A DNA stretch of 64,000 nt, from assembly GCF_900156465.1 (NCBI RefSeq), contig NZ_LT707064.1:1586001-1650000 (forward strand), given 5' to 3'. Origin of the DNA: Pseudomonas sp. 7SR1. Lineage in GTDB: Bacteria; Pseudomonadota; Gammaproteobacteria; Pseudomonadales; Pseudomonadaceae. The translations under genes and the position numbers were made by a program. The notes under the pieces are model-generated. The model was not told where the DNA came from. It saw nothing but the letters and a program-made list of their open reading frames with translations, and did no database searches. Each line of letters starts with the position of its first letter. Position 1 is the first letter of the stretch. This document shows, one piece after another, positions 15,736 to 26,500 of this stretch.

Positions 15736-17177
15736 CAGACGGCCCTGCCGTAGTGGTCTTCGAAGCGGACGATGTCATCTTCGCCCAGGTATTCGCCGCT
15801 CTGCACCTCGATGATCACCAGGTCGATCACCCCCGGGTTTTCCAGGCGGTGGCGATGTCCGGCGGGGATGAACGTGGATTCGTTCTTGGCCACCAGGTGT
15901 GGGTCGGAGCCGTTATTGGTGACCTTGGCCATGCCTTCGACCACCACCCAATGCTCGTTGCGGTGATGGTGCATCTGCAGTGACAGTGCCGCGCCGGGCT
16001 TGACCACGATGCGCTTGATCTTGAAGCGCGGGCCCTGTTCCAGCACGGTGTAGCTGCCCCAGGGGCGGCTGACGGTGCGATGCAGGCGGTAGGATTCGTG
16101 CTCCTTGTCCTTGAGCTGGCGTACCACGCAGCGTACGTCCTGGGCGCGGTCGGCGTGGGCGACCAGGATGGCGTCGGCGGTGTCGACGATGATCAGGTTT
16201 TCCACACCCAGTGTGGCCACCAGCCGGCCTTCGCCCTGGACGTAATTGTTCCGGCTGTCGATAAACAGCGCCTCGCCGCTGACGCGGTTGTTCTGGGCAT
16301 CGGCGGGCACCAGCCCGGCGACGGCGCTCCAGGAACCTATGTCGCTCCAGTCGAAGGCCGCCGGGATCACCACGACATTGCCGGAGCGTTCCATCAGGGC
16401 ATAGTCGATGGAGATATCCGGCATCTCGGCGAAATGGGTGGCGGACAGCTCCTGCTGCACGCAGCCCGAGGTTTCCACGGCAGTGCTGACCGCCACGCAG
16501 GCCCGGGCCTGTTCGAGCAGTTCGGGGGCGTGGATCTGCAACTCGGCGAGCAGGGTCTTGACGGAAAAACAGAACATGCCCGAATTCCACAGGAACCGAC
16601 CGCTCTCCAGATACTGAGTGGCGGTCTGCAGATCGGGTTTCTCGACGAAGCGCACGACCTTGGCCGCACCTTTGGTATCCAGGGGCTTGCCCCGTTCGAT
16701 ATAGCCGAAACCGGTTTCCGGCGTGGCAGGCAGTACGCCGAAGGTCACCAGGTGGCCGCCTTTGGCCAGTTCCATGGCGTGCTCCACCGAGGCCTTGAAA
16801 GCGGCTTCGTCGCGGATCAGATGATCGGCAGGCATCACCATCAGGATGGCATCGTCCCCATGCATGGCCTGCACCGCGAGCGTCGCCGTGGCGATGGCCG
16901 GCGCGGTGTTGCGACCTGTGGGTTCGAGCACGAAATGACCGCGATGGCGGGTCAGATTGGCGCTTTGATAGTGGTCGCGGCTCTGGAAGTAGTACTCGCG
17001 ATTGGTCACGGTGACAATGTCGCCCCGGCCATCGAACAGGCTGGCGGCGCGACGGTAGGTCTTGCCCAGCAGGGACTGGCCATCGGGCAGGCGCATGAAC
17101 GGCTTGGGTTGGCCCTCGCGGGATACCGGCCACAGCCGCGTCCCGGCACCGCCGGAGAGAATCACGGGAATCAGCAT
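15735..17177 (-). CDS. wbpW: Bifunctional phosphomannose isomerase/GDP-mannose pyrophosphorylase WbpW
   Basis: This 480-residue type II enzyme carries the nucleotidyltransferase motif GGAGTRLWPVSRE near the N-terminus, FVEKP in the sugar-binding region and a C-terminal cupin isomerase domain with QMHHHRNEHW. It converts fructose-6-phosphate to mannose-6-phosphate and mannose-1-phosphate to GDP-mannose, the precursor for GDP-D-rhamnose. AlgA and PslB are paralogues in Pseudomonas, but position between gmd and wzm identifies this as WbpW. It starts 3 bp after gmd. Confidence 0.93.
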   Translation of the reverse strand: MLIPVILSGGAGTRLWPVSREGQPKPFMRLPDGQSLLGKTYRRAASLFDGRGDIVTVTNREYYFQSRDHYQSANLTRHRGHFVLEPTGRNTAPAIATATLAVQAMHGDDAILMVMPADHLIRDEAAFKASVEHAMELAKGGHLVTFGVLPATPETGFGYIERGKPLDTKGAAKVVRFVEKPDLQTATQYLESGRFLWNSGMFCFSVKTLLAELQIHAPELLEQARACVAVSTAVETSGCVQQELSATHFAEMPDISIDYALMERSGNVVVIPAAFDWSDIGSWSAVAGLVPADAQNNRVSGEALFIDSRNNYVQGEGRLVATLGVENLIIVDTADAILVAHADRAQDVRCVVRQLKDKEHESYRLHRTVSRPWGSYTVLEQGPRFKIKRIVVKPGAALSLQMHHHRNEHWVVVEGMAKVTNNGSDPHLVAKNESTFIPAGHRHRLENPGVIDLVIIEVQSGEYLGEDDIVRFEDHYGRAV

Positions 17178-17180
17178 GGC

Positions 17181-19060
<1,880 letters not shown>

Positions 19061-19467
19061 GCATCAGCCCTCTTGAGGCAAAACTTCGTCTGTCGCTGGA
19101 TAAGTAGGAAATATCCGTAAGTTCGGAGAAATTATTCCCAAAAACAGCCCAGATGAAGGGTTTTGTAATTATTTGCTTATCAATCTGTGCCAATTTTGCG
19201 GCAATTTCAACACTGCAAGTCGTGACCGGTCAGTTCTCATATTTATAGTCGTTTTATTCTCGCCGAGCGGTTCACGAACCTTGGGAGGATGTGTTTAGAA
19301 TGCCCCTCGTCAATATGGCTGCCCCGGTTCGATTTCGATTCGAACGACAGGGTGCAGGCCGCTAATAACAAGAACGAGACGGGCTGGTGGACACTCGACA
19401 AGCGCGGTGCGGTCCACCACCGTCATGAAAGGAAGTTGCCGGGATTGCGGCTTCCTGATGGGATGCC
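19061..19467. promoter_or_regulatory. Divergent spacer between the D-rhamnan operon and the accessory glycan operon
   Basis: This 407-bp AT-richer stretch has no convincing gene and should hold promoters for rmd (leftward) and the glycosyltransferase at 19468 (rightward). It contains a short inverted repeat GTTCGA/TCGAAC around 19327-19345 and a strong hairpin at 19378-19424. No exact promoter boxes are assigned. Confidence 0.6.
19378..19424 (+). repeat. Strong leader hairpin upstream of the accessory glycosyltransferase operon
   Basis: GACGG plus TGGTGGAC (19378-19392, with a two-base GC bulge) pairs with GTCCACCACCGTC (19412-19424), giving 13 base pairs around an approximately 19-nt loop. 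It ends 43 bases before the ATG at 19468 and lacks a T-run, so it looks like a 5'-leader structure rather than a terminator. Confidence 0.6.
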
Positions 19468-21105
19468 ATGAACTTCATCATTTACTCGGACGTAAACGAT
19501 CACTCCATCAGCCAGAGCCTTGGCCGCCCTGAGTACAGCTATTACTTCGTACTCAAGGCTTATCGCCCCGTGCTCGAAAGCTTGGGGCGGGTACATGTGG
19601 TGGCATCGGTCGCCGAAGTCGATCCGCTGTATCAGACCTTGCAGCAGTCCGGAGAGGATTGCCTGTTTCTCTCGTTTTCACCGCCCCACAAGACCCCCAC
19701 CGACCTGCTTTGCCCGATGGTCTGCGTGGTGGCCTGGGAGTTCGATTCGATTCCGGCCGAGCACTGGGACAACGATTTGCGCCATGACTGGAGCCGTACG
19801 CTGGCCCGCCATGGCCGCGTCATTACCTTGTCCAGTCATACGGCCGAAGCAATCCGCAGGTCGCTGGGCGAGGATTTCCCGGTGCTGGTCCTGCCGACAC
19901 CGCTGTGGGAGCGTTTCGCGGCGATTCGTGAACAGTACCCGAGTACGCCCATCAATCCGGGCACGGTCCTGGAGATCAAGGGATGCATCATCGACAGCCG
20001 ACCCCTTGGCCTGTCGGCGGACGGTTTGATCGCGCCCCTTCTCGAAGACGCGCCGCCGGCGGATCCTGTCGTACCTCAGGCTCCTCCTGAGGACGTCGTC
20101 CAACCGCTCATCGAGACGCCAGCCCCGACCTGGCGACGTCGTGCATTTCTCAGCCGTCATTACTTGCGCGAAATCCTCCGCGCCTTCAGGGACGACAGCG
20201 AGCAAGGACCGTTGTGGCTGGTCAGGCACAACCTGCTGTGCTGGTACCGCGAAGCGGTGCGTGACCTGGTGCCGGTGCCCGTGCGCATTGCCGTGAGCCG
20301 GCTTCTGAGGGGGCCGGCCGCGCCCGTGCTGGACGTTGCGTTGCACATCGCCGAGCCGACACCGCCCGAACATCCCCAGGCAATCCTGCCGGATACCAGT
20401 CAGAGGGTGGAAACCGAAGTCAGCGGAGTGGTGTATGTCAGCGTGTTCAACCCCGATGACGGTCGAAAGAACTGGCATCACCTCATCACGGCCTTCTGCT
20501 GGGGCCTGCGGGACGTCGAGGACGCCACGCTGGTGTTGAAAATGACCCAGAACGACCTGTCGACCTATTACGTCGAGCTGCTCACCTTGTTGTCCCAGTT
20601 GTCGCCGTTCAGTTGCCGAGTCGTGGTGATGCATGGATTCCTGGAGGACGAGCAGTTCGCCCGGCTGTATGGCGCGGCGAGTTTCTATGTCAATGCCTCC
20701 CGTTGCGAAGGGCTGTGCCTGCCGCTGATGGAGTTCATGTCCTGCGCCCGGCCGGCGATCGCCCCGGACCACACGGCGATGCGTGACTACATCGATCCCC
20801 AGGTGGCCTTTATCGTCAAGTCCAGCCGCGAGCCGACCATCTGGCCGGAAGATTCGCGCATCCTTTACCGCACCTTGCGCCATCGGCCCGACTGGGGTTC
20901 GTTGAAACTTGCCTACCAGCAGAGCTACGCCCTGGCCCGGCATCAGCCCCAGGCCTACCAGGCCATGGCCTTGGCGGCGAGCGAGCGCATGCGCGGCTAT
21001 TGCGGTTTTGACCCGGTGCGCCAACGCCTGGCGGATTTCCTGGCGGCGCCCGGTTGCGACGATCCATTGCCGGACGTGATCGAGGCGGGGGCCGCCTCAT
21101 GCTGA
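19468..21105 (+). CDS. GT4-like glycosyltransferase, long paralogue (accessory D-rhamnan gene)
   Basis: The 545-residue protein starts MNFIIYSDVNDHSISQSLG. Its C-terminal half has VSVFNPDDGRKNWHHLITAF and CEGLCLPLMEFMSC, an EX7E-type donor site. It is clearly paralogous to the next gene product: both share RPEYSYYFVLK-like N-termini, the LFLSFSPPH segment and WEF...IP motifs. Relative to that paralogue it carries about 100 extra residues near 190-300, rich in Pro and charged residues. The gene corresponds in position to the glycosyltransferases beyond rmd in P. aeruginosa. It probably adds a cap or side sugar to the O-chain; the exact linkage is unknown. Confidence 0.8.
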   Translation: MNFIIYSDVNDHSISQSLGRPEYSYYFVLKAYRPVLESLGRVHVVASVAEVDPLYQTLQQSGEDCLFLSFSPPHKTPTDLLCPMVCVVAWEFDSIPAEHWDNDLRHDWSRTLARHGRVITLSSHTAEAIRRSLGEDFPVLVLPTPLWERFAAIREQYPSTPINPGTVLEIKGCIIDSRPLGLSADGLIAPLLEDAPPADPVVPQAPPEDVVQPLIETPAPTWRRRAFLSRHYLREILRAFRDDSEQGPLWLVRHNLLCWYREAVRDLVPVPVRIAVSRLLRGPAAPVLDVALHIAEPTPPEHPQAILPDTSQRVETEVSGVVYVSVFNPDDGRKNWHHLITAFCWGLRDVEDATLVLKMTQNDLSTYYVELLTLLSQLSPFSCRVVVMHGFLEDEQFARLYGAASFYVNASRCEGLCLPLMEFMSCARPAIAPDHTAMRDYIDPQVAFIVKSSREPTIWPEDSRILYRTLRHRPDWGSLKLAYQQSYALARHQPQAYQAMALAASERMRGYCGFDPVRQRLADFLAAPGCDDPLPDVIEAGAASC

Positions 21106-22391
21106 TCATCATTTATTCGGAAACCAACCAGAGCAATATCCTGGAAAACCTAGGCAAGCCCGAATACAGCTATTACTTCGTGCTCAAGGAGTTTCGCCCG
21201 GTGCTGGAACGGCTGGGGCGGGTGATCGAAGTGACCCGGCCGGACGACGAAGTGGATCAGCTTTATGCCGACTGCCTGGAGCGCGGCGAGGCGTGTGTGT
21301 TCCTGTCGTTTTCCCCGCCCCACCGCACCGCGGTCCACTATGCCTGTCCGACGGTTCCGGTATTTGCCTGGGAGTTCAGCACGATTCCCACTGAAAGCTG
21401 GCTGGGCGAACCTCGGCACGACTGGCGCACGGTGCTCGGCGCGACAGGCAGGGCGATCACCCATTCCAGTTTCACCGTCGACACTGTCCGCGCGGCGATG
21501 GGTGCCGACTTTCCCATCGTCGCCATTGCCGCGCCGGTCTGGGATCGCTTTGCGGCCCGTGGTGCGCTGCTGGCGCAAAGACCGACGGTGGAGCACATGC
21601 GTCTGCAACTGCGCGGCCTGTTGATCGACAGCCGCACCACCGACCTGCGGCCCTATGGCCCGCCAGTGCACCGGGCCGGCACCCCGGTGGTGCTCGATGG
21701 TCCGGCACAGGATCACGAGTTGCTGCTGGACGGCGTGATCTACACCTCGGTGTTCAACCCGTACGACGGGCGCAAGAACTGGAAGGACATGATCAGCGCG
21801 TTCTGCACCACGTTTCGCGACGTGGCCGATGCGACCCTGGTGCTCAAGCTGACTCACCACGATGTCGCCGAAGCGCTGGAGGACATGCTGCACCACGTCT
21901 ACAAGAACCAGACGTACCGCTGCCGCATCGTGCTGATCCACGGGTACCTGGCCGATGCGGACTACGAACGGCTGGTGGAGGCCACTCGCTATGTGGTCAA
22001 CAGTTCCTACGGCGAAGGGCAGTGCCTGCCGCTGATGGAGTTCATGTCCTGTGGCCGGCCGGCGATTGCGCCGTTGAACACGGCGATGGCCGACTACATC
22101 GACCACGACAATGCCTTCGTGGTGGATTCCACCGAAGAGCTGACCGCCTGGCCTCACGACCCTCGCGCGGCATTTCGAACCTTGCGCTATGTCACGGATT
22201 GGGACTCGTTGTGTTCGGCCTATCGTGCCAGCTATGACGTGGCGAAAAACGACCCCGAGCGCTATCGCCGCATGTCGGCCCAGGCCGTGCGCAGCCTGGA
22301 GAAATTCTGCAGCCAGGCCAACGCCGAGCAGCGCTTGCGGGACTTTCTCGAGCAGTTGTCCGGGCGGCAGTGGAACGCCGGGCAATCATGA
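21099..22391 (+). CDS. GT4-like glycosyltransferase, short paralogue
   Basis: This 430-residue glycosyltransferase begins MLIIIYSETNQSNILENLG at the ATG of an ATGCTGA overlap with the preceding stop. TSVFNPYDGRKNWKDMISAF and GEGQCLPLMEFMSC mark the donor-binding domain. It lacks the central insertion of its upstream paralogue, so it represents the minimal form. The tandem arrangement suggests duplication and divergence for two successive transfers. Its product is probably needed for the terminal structure of the D-rhamnan, given its neighbours. Confidence 0.8.
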   Translation: MLIIIYSETNQSNILENLGKPEYSYYFVLKEFRPVLERLGRVIEVTRPDDEVDQLYADCLERGEACVFLSFSPPHRTAVHYACPTVPVFAWEFSTIPTESWLGEPRHDWRTVLGATGRAITHSSFTVDTVRAAMGADFPIVAIAAPVWDRFAARGALLAQRPTVEHMRLQLRGLLIDSRTTDLRPYGPPVHRAGTPVVLDGPAQDHELLLDGVIYTSVFNPYDGRKNWKDMISAFCTTFRDVADATLVLKLTHHDVAEALEDMLHHVYKNQTYRCRIVLIHGYLADADYERLVEATRYVVNSSYGEGQCLPLMEFMSCGRPAIAPLNTAMADYIDHDNAFVVDSTEELTAWPHDPRAAFRTLRYVTDWDSLCSAYRASYDVAKNDPERYRRMSAQAVRSLEKFCSQANAEQRLRDFLEQLSGRQWNAGQS

Positions 22392-23269
22392 TCCGGCGGC
22401 TCATGGCCTGGCTCAGGCCTCCCGTGGAGCCCACGCCGCCTGCGCCGGCTGCTGTTTCGCCCCGGGACATCGGCCTTGTCGATGCGACGCTCGACGGCTG
22501 GTTCAACAACGCCACCGGCGAATTGCTCAAGGGCTTCGCCATCGGCGCCAACGACACGTTGCTGGATGTGGGTTGCGGTGAGGGCGTGGCCACGTTGTTC
22601 GGGATGCGCCAGGGTGCATCGGTGATCTTCACCGACAGCGAATACGACAAGGTGCGCGACCTGGCCCGCCAGGTCGGGCGCCACGCCAGGTCGACCGCAA
22701 CGCCATTCCTGGGGCTGGTAAGCAATAGCCTGCCGCTGCCCCTGGCCGATGGCTGCGCGGACAAGATCGTGTGCATGGAAGTCCTCGAACATGTCGACCA
22801 GCCAGCGCCGTTCATGGCTGAACTGGTGCGCATGGGTCGCCCGGGGGCGCAGTATCTGCTCAGCGTGCCAGCGCCGGTGGGCGAGCGCTTGCAGCAAGGC
22901 ATCGCGCCGCCGGCCTATTTCCAGGCCCCCAATCATGTGCAGGTATTCGACGCCGAGCAGTTCGCCGCGCTGGTGGAGGACGCCGGCCTGGTGATCGAAC
23001 ATCGCCAGGCCAGCGGGTTCTTCTGGGTCATGGGCATGATCTTCTTCTGGGCCAGCGAAAGGGCGGCCGGACGCATCCTCGAAGGTGCCGTTCGTGACCG
23101 GATCCAGGCCCCATACCCGCCGCTGATGCAATCGTGGGCGAGTGCGTGGCAGGCCTTGCTGTCGCAACCCGACGGCCTGGCGATCAAGCAGGTGCTCGAT
23201 GGGTTCATGCCCAAGAGCCAGGTCATCATCGCTCGTAAACCCGATCCTTGCGCCGAGGCCCCGTCGTGA
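22388..23269 (+). CDS. Class I SAM-dependent methyltransferase (accessory D-rhamnan gene)
   Basis: The 293-residue protein starts MIRRLMAWLRPPVEP at an ATGA overlap with the preceding stop; a longer frame from 22370 is less likely. LLDVGCGEGVATLFG is SAM-binding motif I, and CMEVLEHVDQPAPF is the typical acidic motif after it. It is paralogous to the gene at 24414, with the same GWFNNATGEL-type lead-in and a similar C-terminus ending in SQVIIARKP. O-methylation of a sugar, perhaps a 3-O-methyl-rhamnose cap recognised by the Wzt C-terminal domain, fits the context but is inference. Confidence 0.8.
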   Translation: MIRRLMAWLRPPVEPTPPAPAAVSPRDIGLVDATLDGWFNNATGELLKGFAIGANDTLLDVGCGEGVATLFGMRQGASVIFTDSEYDKVRDLARQVGRHARSTATPFLGLVSNSLPLPLADGCADKIVCMEVLEHVDQPAPFMAELVRMGRPGAQYLLSVPAPVGERLQQGIAPPAYFQAPNHVQVFDAEQFAALVEDAGLVIEHRQASGFFWVMGMIFFWASERAAGRILEGAVRDRIQAPYPPLMQSWASAWQALLSQPDGLAIKQVLDGFMPKSQVIIARKPDPCAEAPS

Positions 23270-24420
23270 CCAGCAAACGAATCATGGACATCGAATTGCT
23301 GCGCGCCGTTGCCGTGATCGGCGTGCTGTTCCATCACATACAAGGCATGCCGTTCCCGGGTGGATGGCCAGGCCTGGCGGCGCTGTCCGGTAGCTTCCAA
23401 TTGTGGTGGGGCGTGGACCTGTTCTTCGCCATATCCGGTTTTGTCATCGGTCGTAGCCTGATCCCGCAACTGCGCGGTTGCGCAAGCCTCCGGCAATTCT
23501 GGGTCGCCACGCGTGCGTTCTGGATCCGCCGGGCGTTCCGTCTGTTGCCGTCGGCCTGGCTCTGGTTGCTGCTGGTGCTGCTTGCAGCGTTTTTCTTCAA
23601 CCGTTCCGGTGCGTTCGGCAGTGTGCAGGCCAACGTGCAGGCCACCTTGGCCGGGGTCCTGCAGTTCGCCAACCTACGCTTTGCCGATGCGTTCATGCGC
23701 TATGAATACGGTGCCAGTTTCGTGTACTGGACGCTGTCGCTGGAGGAGCAGTTCTATCTGATCCTGCCGCTGCTGGTGTTCGTTTCGCGGCGGTACCTGG
23801 TCTGGGTGCTGCTGGCCATAGTGCTGGTGCAATTCTTCACCTGGCGTGCGGTGTGGCTGTCGGTCGTGCGTACCGATGCCCTGGCCCTCGGGGTATTGTT
23901 GTCGATCTGGAGCCTGCGTCCCGGCTACTGGCGGTTCGAGCCCAGGTGGTTGCGCTGGCCGGGTCTTGGCGTAGCGTTGCTGGCAGGTCTTGGCGGCGTC
24001 ATGGCCTGGCTCGCCACCGAACAGTTCAATCTGTCCTTCTACCGCCTCGGCGTCATCGCGGTTCTCAGCGCCGTGCTGGTGTGGGTCGCGTCCTATGACC
24101 GGGATTACCTGCTGCCCCGTAGCCCGCTGAAAGCCGCGCTGACCTGGGTCGGCAGCCGTTCCTACGGGATCTATCTGATCCACGTCCCGGTGTTTTTCCT
24201 GCTGCGCGAGCTGTGGTTCCGTCTTGCCCCGTTGGGGTCGCCGGACCTGGCCAGCCATCCCTGGCTGGCCCTGGCTTGCGGCTTGTCGCTGATCGGACTG
24301 TTGAGCGAACTCAACTACCGGCTGGTGGAAATGCCCATGCGCAATCGTGGTGCTCGACTGGTCGAACGCCTTCGAGCCGCACCTTGCGTCCTTCCTGTCT
24401 CTGGAGCCCCTTCATGCTGA
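23266..24420 (+). CDS. OafA-like acyltransferase 3 family membrane protein
   Basis: This acyltransferase has about ten membrane segments over 384 residues. IELLRAVAVIGVLFHHIQGM supplies the conserved His of family 3 acyltransferases, and WWGVDLFFAISGFVIGRSL is the next signature. I chose the GTG at 23266, which overlaps the preceding TGA; an ATG at 23284 is the alternative. It probably acetylates sugars of the O-chain at the membrane from acetyl-CoA. It overlaps the following methyltransferase by seven bases. Confidence 0.82.
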   Translation: MTSKRIMDIELLRAVAVIGVLFHHIQGMPFPGGWPGLAALSGSFQLWWGVDLFFAISGFVIGRSLIPQLRGCASLRQFWVATRAFWIRRAFRLLPSAWLWLLLVLLAAFFFNRSGAFGSVQANVQATLAGVLQFANLRFADAFMRYEYGASFVYWTLSLEEQFYLILPLLVFVSRRYLVWVLLAIVLVQFFTWRAVWLSVVRTDALALGVLLSIWSLRPGYWRFEPRWLRWPGLGVALLAGLGGVMAWLATEQFNLSFYRLGVIAVLSAVLVWVASYDRDYLLPRSPLKAALTWVGSRSYGIYLIHVPVFFLLRELWFRLAPLGSPDLASHPWLALACGLSLIGLLSELNYRLVEMPMRNRGARLVERLRAAPCVLPVSGAPSC

Positions 24421-25226
24421 GCCTTTTGAAGAAACTCACCACGGGCACGCCCGCGCCCGCGACGCCAGCGGCTGACAAGGTCGATCCGTATATGCTCGGG
24501 CTGCACGATGCGATGCTCAGCGGCTGGTTCAATCAGCGCACGGGCGAACTGTTCACCGGCTTCCCGGTTACTCCCCAGGACACCTTGCTGGACGTGGGCT
24601 GCGGCGACGGCGGCAACGTGCATTTCTGCGGCATGCGAGGCGCGAAGATCATCATCGCCGATATCGATGCCGCCAAGGTCGAGGCCACGCGCCAGCGCCT
24701 GGGCGATACGCCGGCGCGAGACATCGAATGCCACGTGACCGATTGCAACCCGCTGCCCATCGCCGACGGCACGGCCACGCGGGTGGTGTCCACGGAGGTG
24801 ATCGAGCATGTCGACGACCCGGCGCAGTTCCTCGCCGAACTGGTGCGTGTCGGTCGACCCGGTGCGCTGTACCTGTTGAGCGTGCCGCACCCCAGCTCCG
24901 AAGAACTGCAGAAGGACATTGCCGCCCCGGAATATTTCCAGAAGCCCAATCACATCCGCATCATCGGTGAAGAACAGTTCAAGGCGATGGTCAGCGAGGC
25001 CGGGCTTGAGGTGTTGAGTCACAGCCAGTACGGCTTCTACTGGTCAATGTGGATGCTGCTGTTCTGGGAGGCCAAGGTCGATTTCAGCAATGCCGATCAT
25101 CCATTGCTCAACCACTGGGCCGACACCTGGCAGGCGGTGCTCAATTCGCCTCGGGGCGCGCAGATCAAGCAGGCCCTGGACGGGGTCGTGGCCAAGAGTC
25201 AGGTGATCATCGCGCGCAAGCCTTGA
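24414..25226 (+). CDS. Class I SAM-dependent methyltransferase, second paralogue
   Basis: The 270-residue protein begins MLSLLKKLTTGTPAP at an ATG overlapping the acyltransferase stop. LLDVGCGDGGNVHFCG is motif I and VVSTEVIEHVDDPAQF follows. It is homologous to the product of 22388-23269 throughout, including LSGWFNQRTGEL and the C-terminal KSQVIIARKP. It is the last gene of the five-gene accessory operon. Two related methyltransferases imply two methylation positions or sequential cap methylation. Confidence 0.82.
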   Translation: MLSLLKKLTTGTPAPATPAADKVDPYMLGLHDAMLSGWFNQRTGELFTGFPVTPQDTLLDVGCGDGGNVHFCGMRGAKIIIADIDAAKVEATRQRLGDTPARDIECHVTDCNPLPIADGTATRVVSTEVIEHVDDPAQFLAELVRVGRPGALYLLSVPHPSSEELQKDIAAPEYFQKPNHIRIIGEEQFKAMVSEAGLEVLSHSQYGFYWSMWMLLFWEAKVDFSNADHPLLNHWADTWQAVLNSPRGAQIKQALDGVVAKSQVIIARKP

Positions 25227-25306
25227 TCGATACCTGATTGCTCATAGAATGCCCGGGGCGCTGGACGCCCCCCAGTGTCGATGTGACGCGCAATGCGGTG
25301 AAACCC

Positions 25307-26500
25307 ATGACTTCTTTATTCCGGCCAGCGCTGGCGCTCGCCGTTTTGCTTTTATCTGGCTGCGAACGACCCCCGGCTCGTCCTCTCGATCAACAGCTGT
25401 ACATCTGGCAACGCCAATGGGTTCCGGCCCATGACGCGGCGCTGCGCCAGAGTCATCAGGATTTCTCCGGGTTGCGGGTGCTGGCGTTGCAGGCGTTCCC
25501 ACAGGCTGGCTGGAGTCGGGCGCGGATCGATGCGGCGTTGCTCAAGGCTGACGGTCGGCCGCTGATTGCCGTGATTCGCCTGGACGGCCAGCTCAAGACG
25601 CTGGACCAGGACGAGATCGTCGCGCAGATCCAGCAGGTGCTCAAGCACTGGCAAGCCCAAGGCCTGGCGCCGACAGGGGTCGAGATCGACCATGACGCCG
25701 GTAGCGCCCGGCTGCCGGGCTACAGGACCTTCCTGGCCCGGTTGCGGCAAAGCTTGCCGGCCGATCTGAAACTGAGCATTACCGCGCTGCCGGCCTGGCT
25801 CGACAGCCCTGAATTGCCCGGCTTGCTGGAAACCGTGGACAGCAGTGTGCTGCAGGTCCATGCGGTGAGCGATCCGCGGCAGGGGTTGTTCGATCCGAAG
25901 CAGGCCCTGCGCTGGGCCGAACGTTGGGACCGCGTCACTATGCGGCCTTTTTACCTGGCGCTGCCGGCCTATGGGGTGGCACTGCTGAGCCAGGAAAGTG
26001 GCGCGCCGGTGGTGGAGAGTGAGGTGCCCATCGACCTGGGCGGCGAGCGCAAGGAGTTGTTGGCCGACCCGCAGCAAGTGGCCGGGCTGGCCGCCGGCCT
26101 GCGGGCCGATCCGCCGGAACATCTGGCGGGGTTGATCTGGTTTCGCCTGCCCTTGAGCGGCGACCGGCGCGTCTGGAGCCTGACTACCCTTGGCGCGGTG
26201 GCTCGGGGGGACAAGCTCGACAGCCGGCTGGCCCTGGAGCTGGAAGAAAAGGGTGGCTTGTACGATATCCGCCTGGTTAACCGGGGCAACCTCGACAGCC
26301 CCTGGCCCCAGCGCCTGACGCTGGCGGTAGGTGGATGTGATGGGGTCGATGCCCTGGCTGGCTACACGTTGCAACAAACGCCCGGACTGCTTACCTTCAC
26401 CCGCATTCAGGAAGGCCGCCTGGCCGCTGGCGCCCAGCGGGCCGTCGGCTGGGCACGCTGTACAAAAATTGAACAAGGAACTTTCAATGTCTACCCCTAA
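25307..26500 (+). CDS. DUF3142 domain lipoprotein
   Basis: The 397-residue protein has a lipoprotein signal: MTSLFRPALALAVLLLSGCE, with lipobox LLSGC. The ATG at 25307 gives this signal directly, so it is preferred to the upstream frame from 25238. The body shows QLYIWQRQWVPAHDAAL, GVEIDHDAGSARLPGY and ALPAYGVALL, the DUF3142 glycosidase-like barrel pattern, but no enzyme activity is established. The 3' end overlaps the next gene by 14 bases, so the two are co-expressed. It follows the O-chain accessory operon by 80 bp. Confidence 0.78.
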   Translation: MTSLFRPALALAVLLLSGCERPPARPLDQQLYIWQRQWVPAHDAALRQSHQDFSGLRVLALQAFPQAGWSRARIDAALLKADGRPLIAVIRLDGQLKTLDQDEIVAQIQQVLKHWQAQGLAPTGVEIDHDAGSARLPGYRTFLARLRQSLPADLKLSITALPAWLDSPELPGLLETVDSSVLQVHAVSDPRQGLFDPKQALRWAERWDRVTMRPFYLALPAYGVALLSQESGAPVVESEVPIDLGGERKELLADPQQVAGLAAGLRADPPEHLAGLIWFRLPLSGDRRVWSLTTLGAVARGDKLDSRLALELEEKGGLYDIRLVNRGNLDSPWPQRLTLAVGGCDGVDALAGYTLQQTPGLLTFTRIQEGRLAAGAQRAVGWARCTKIEQGTFNVYP

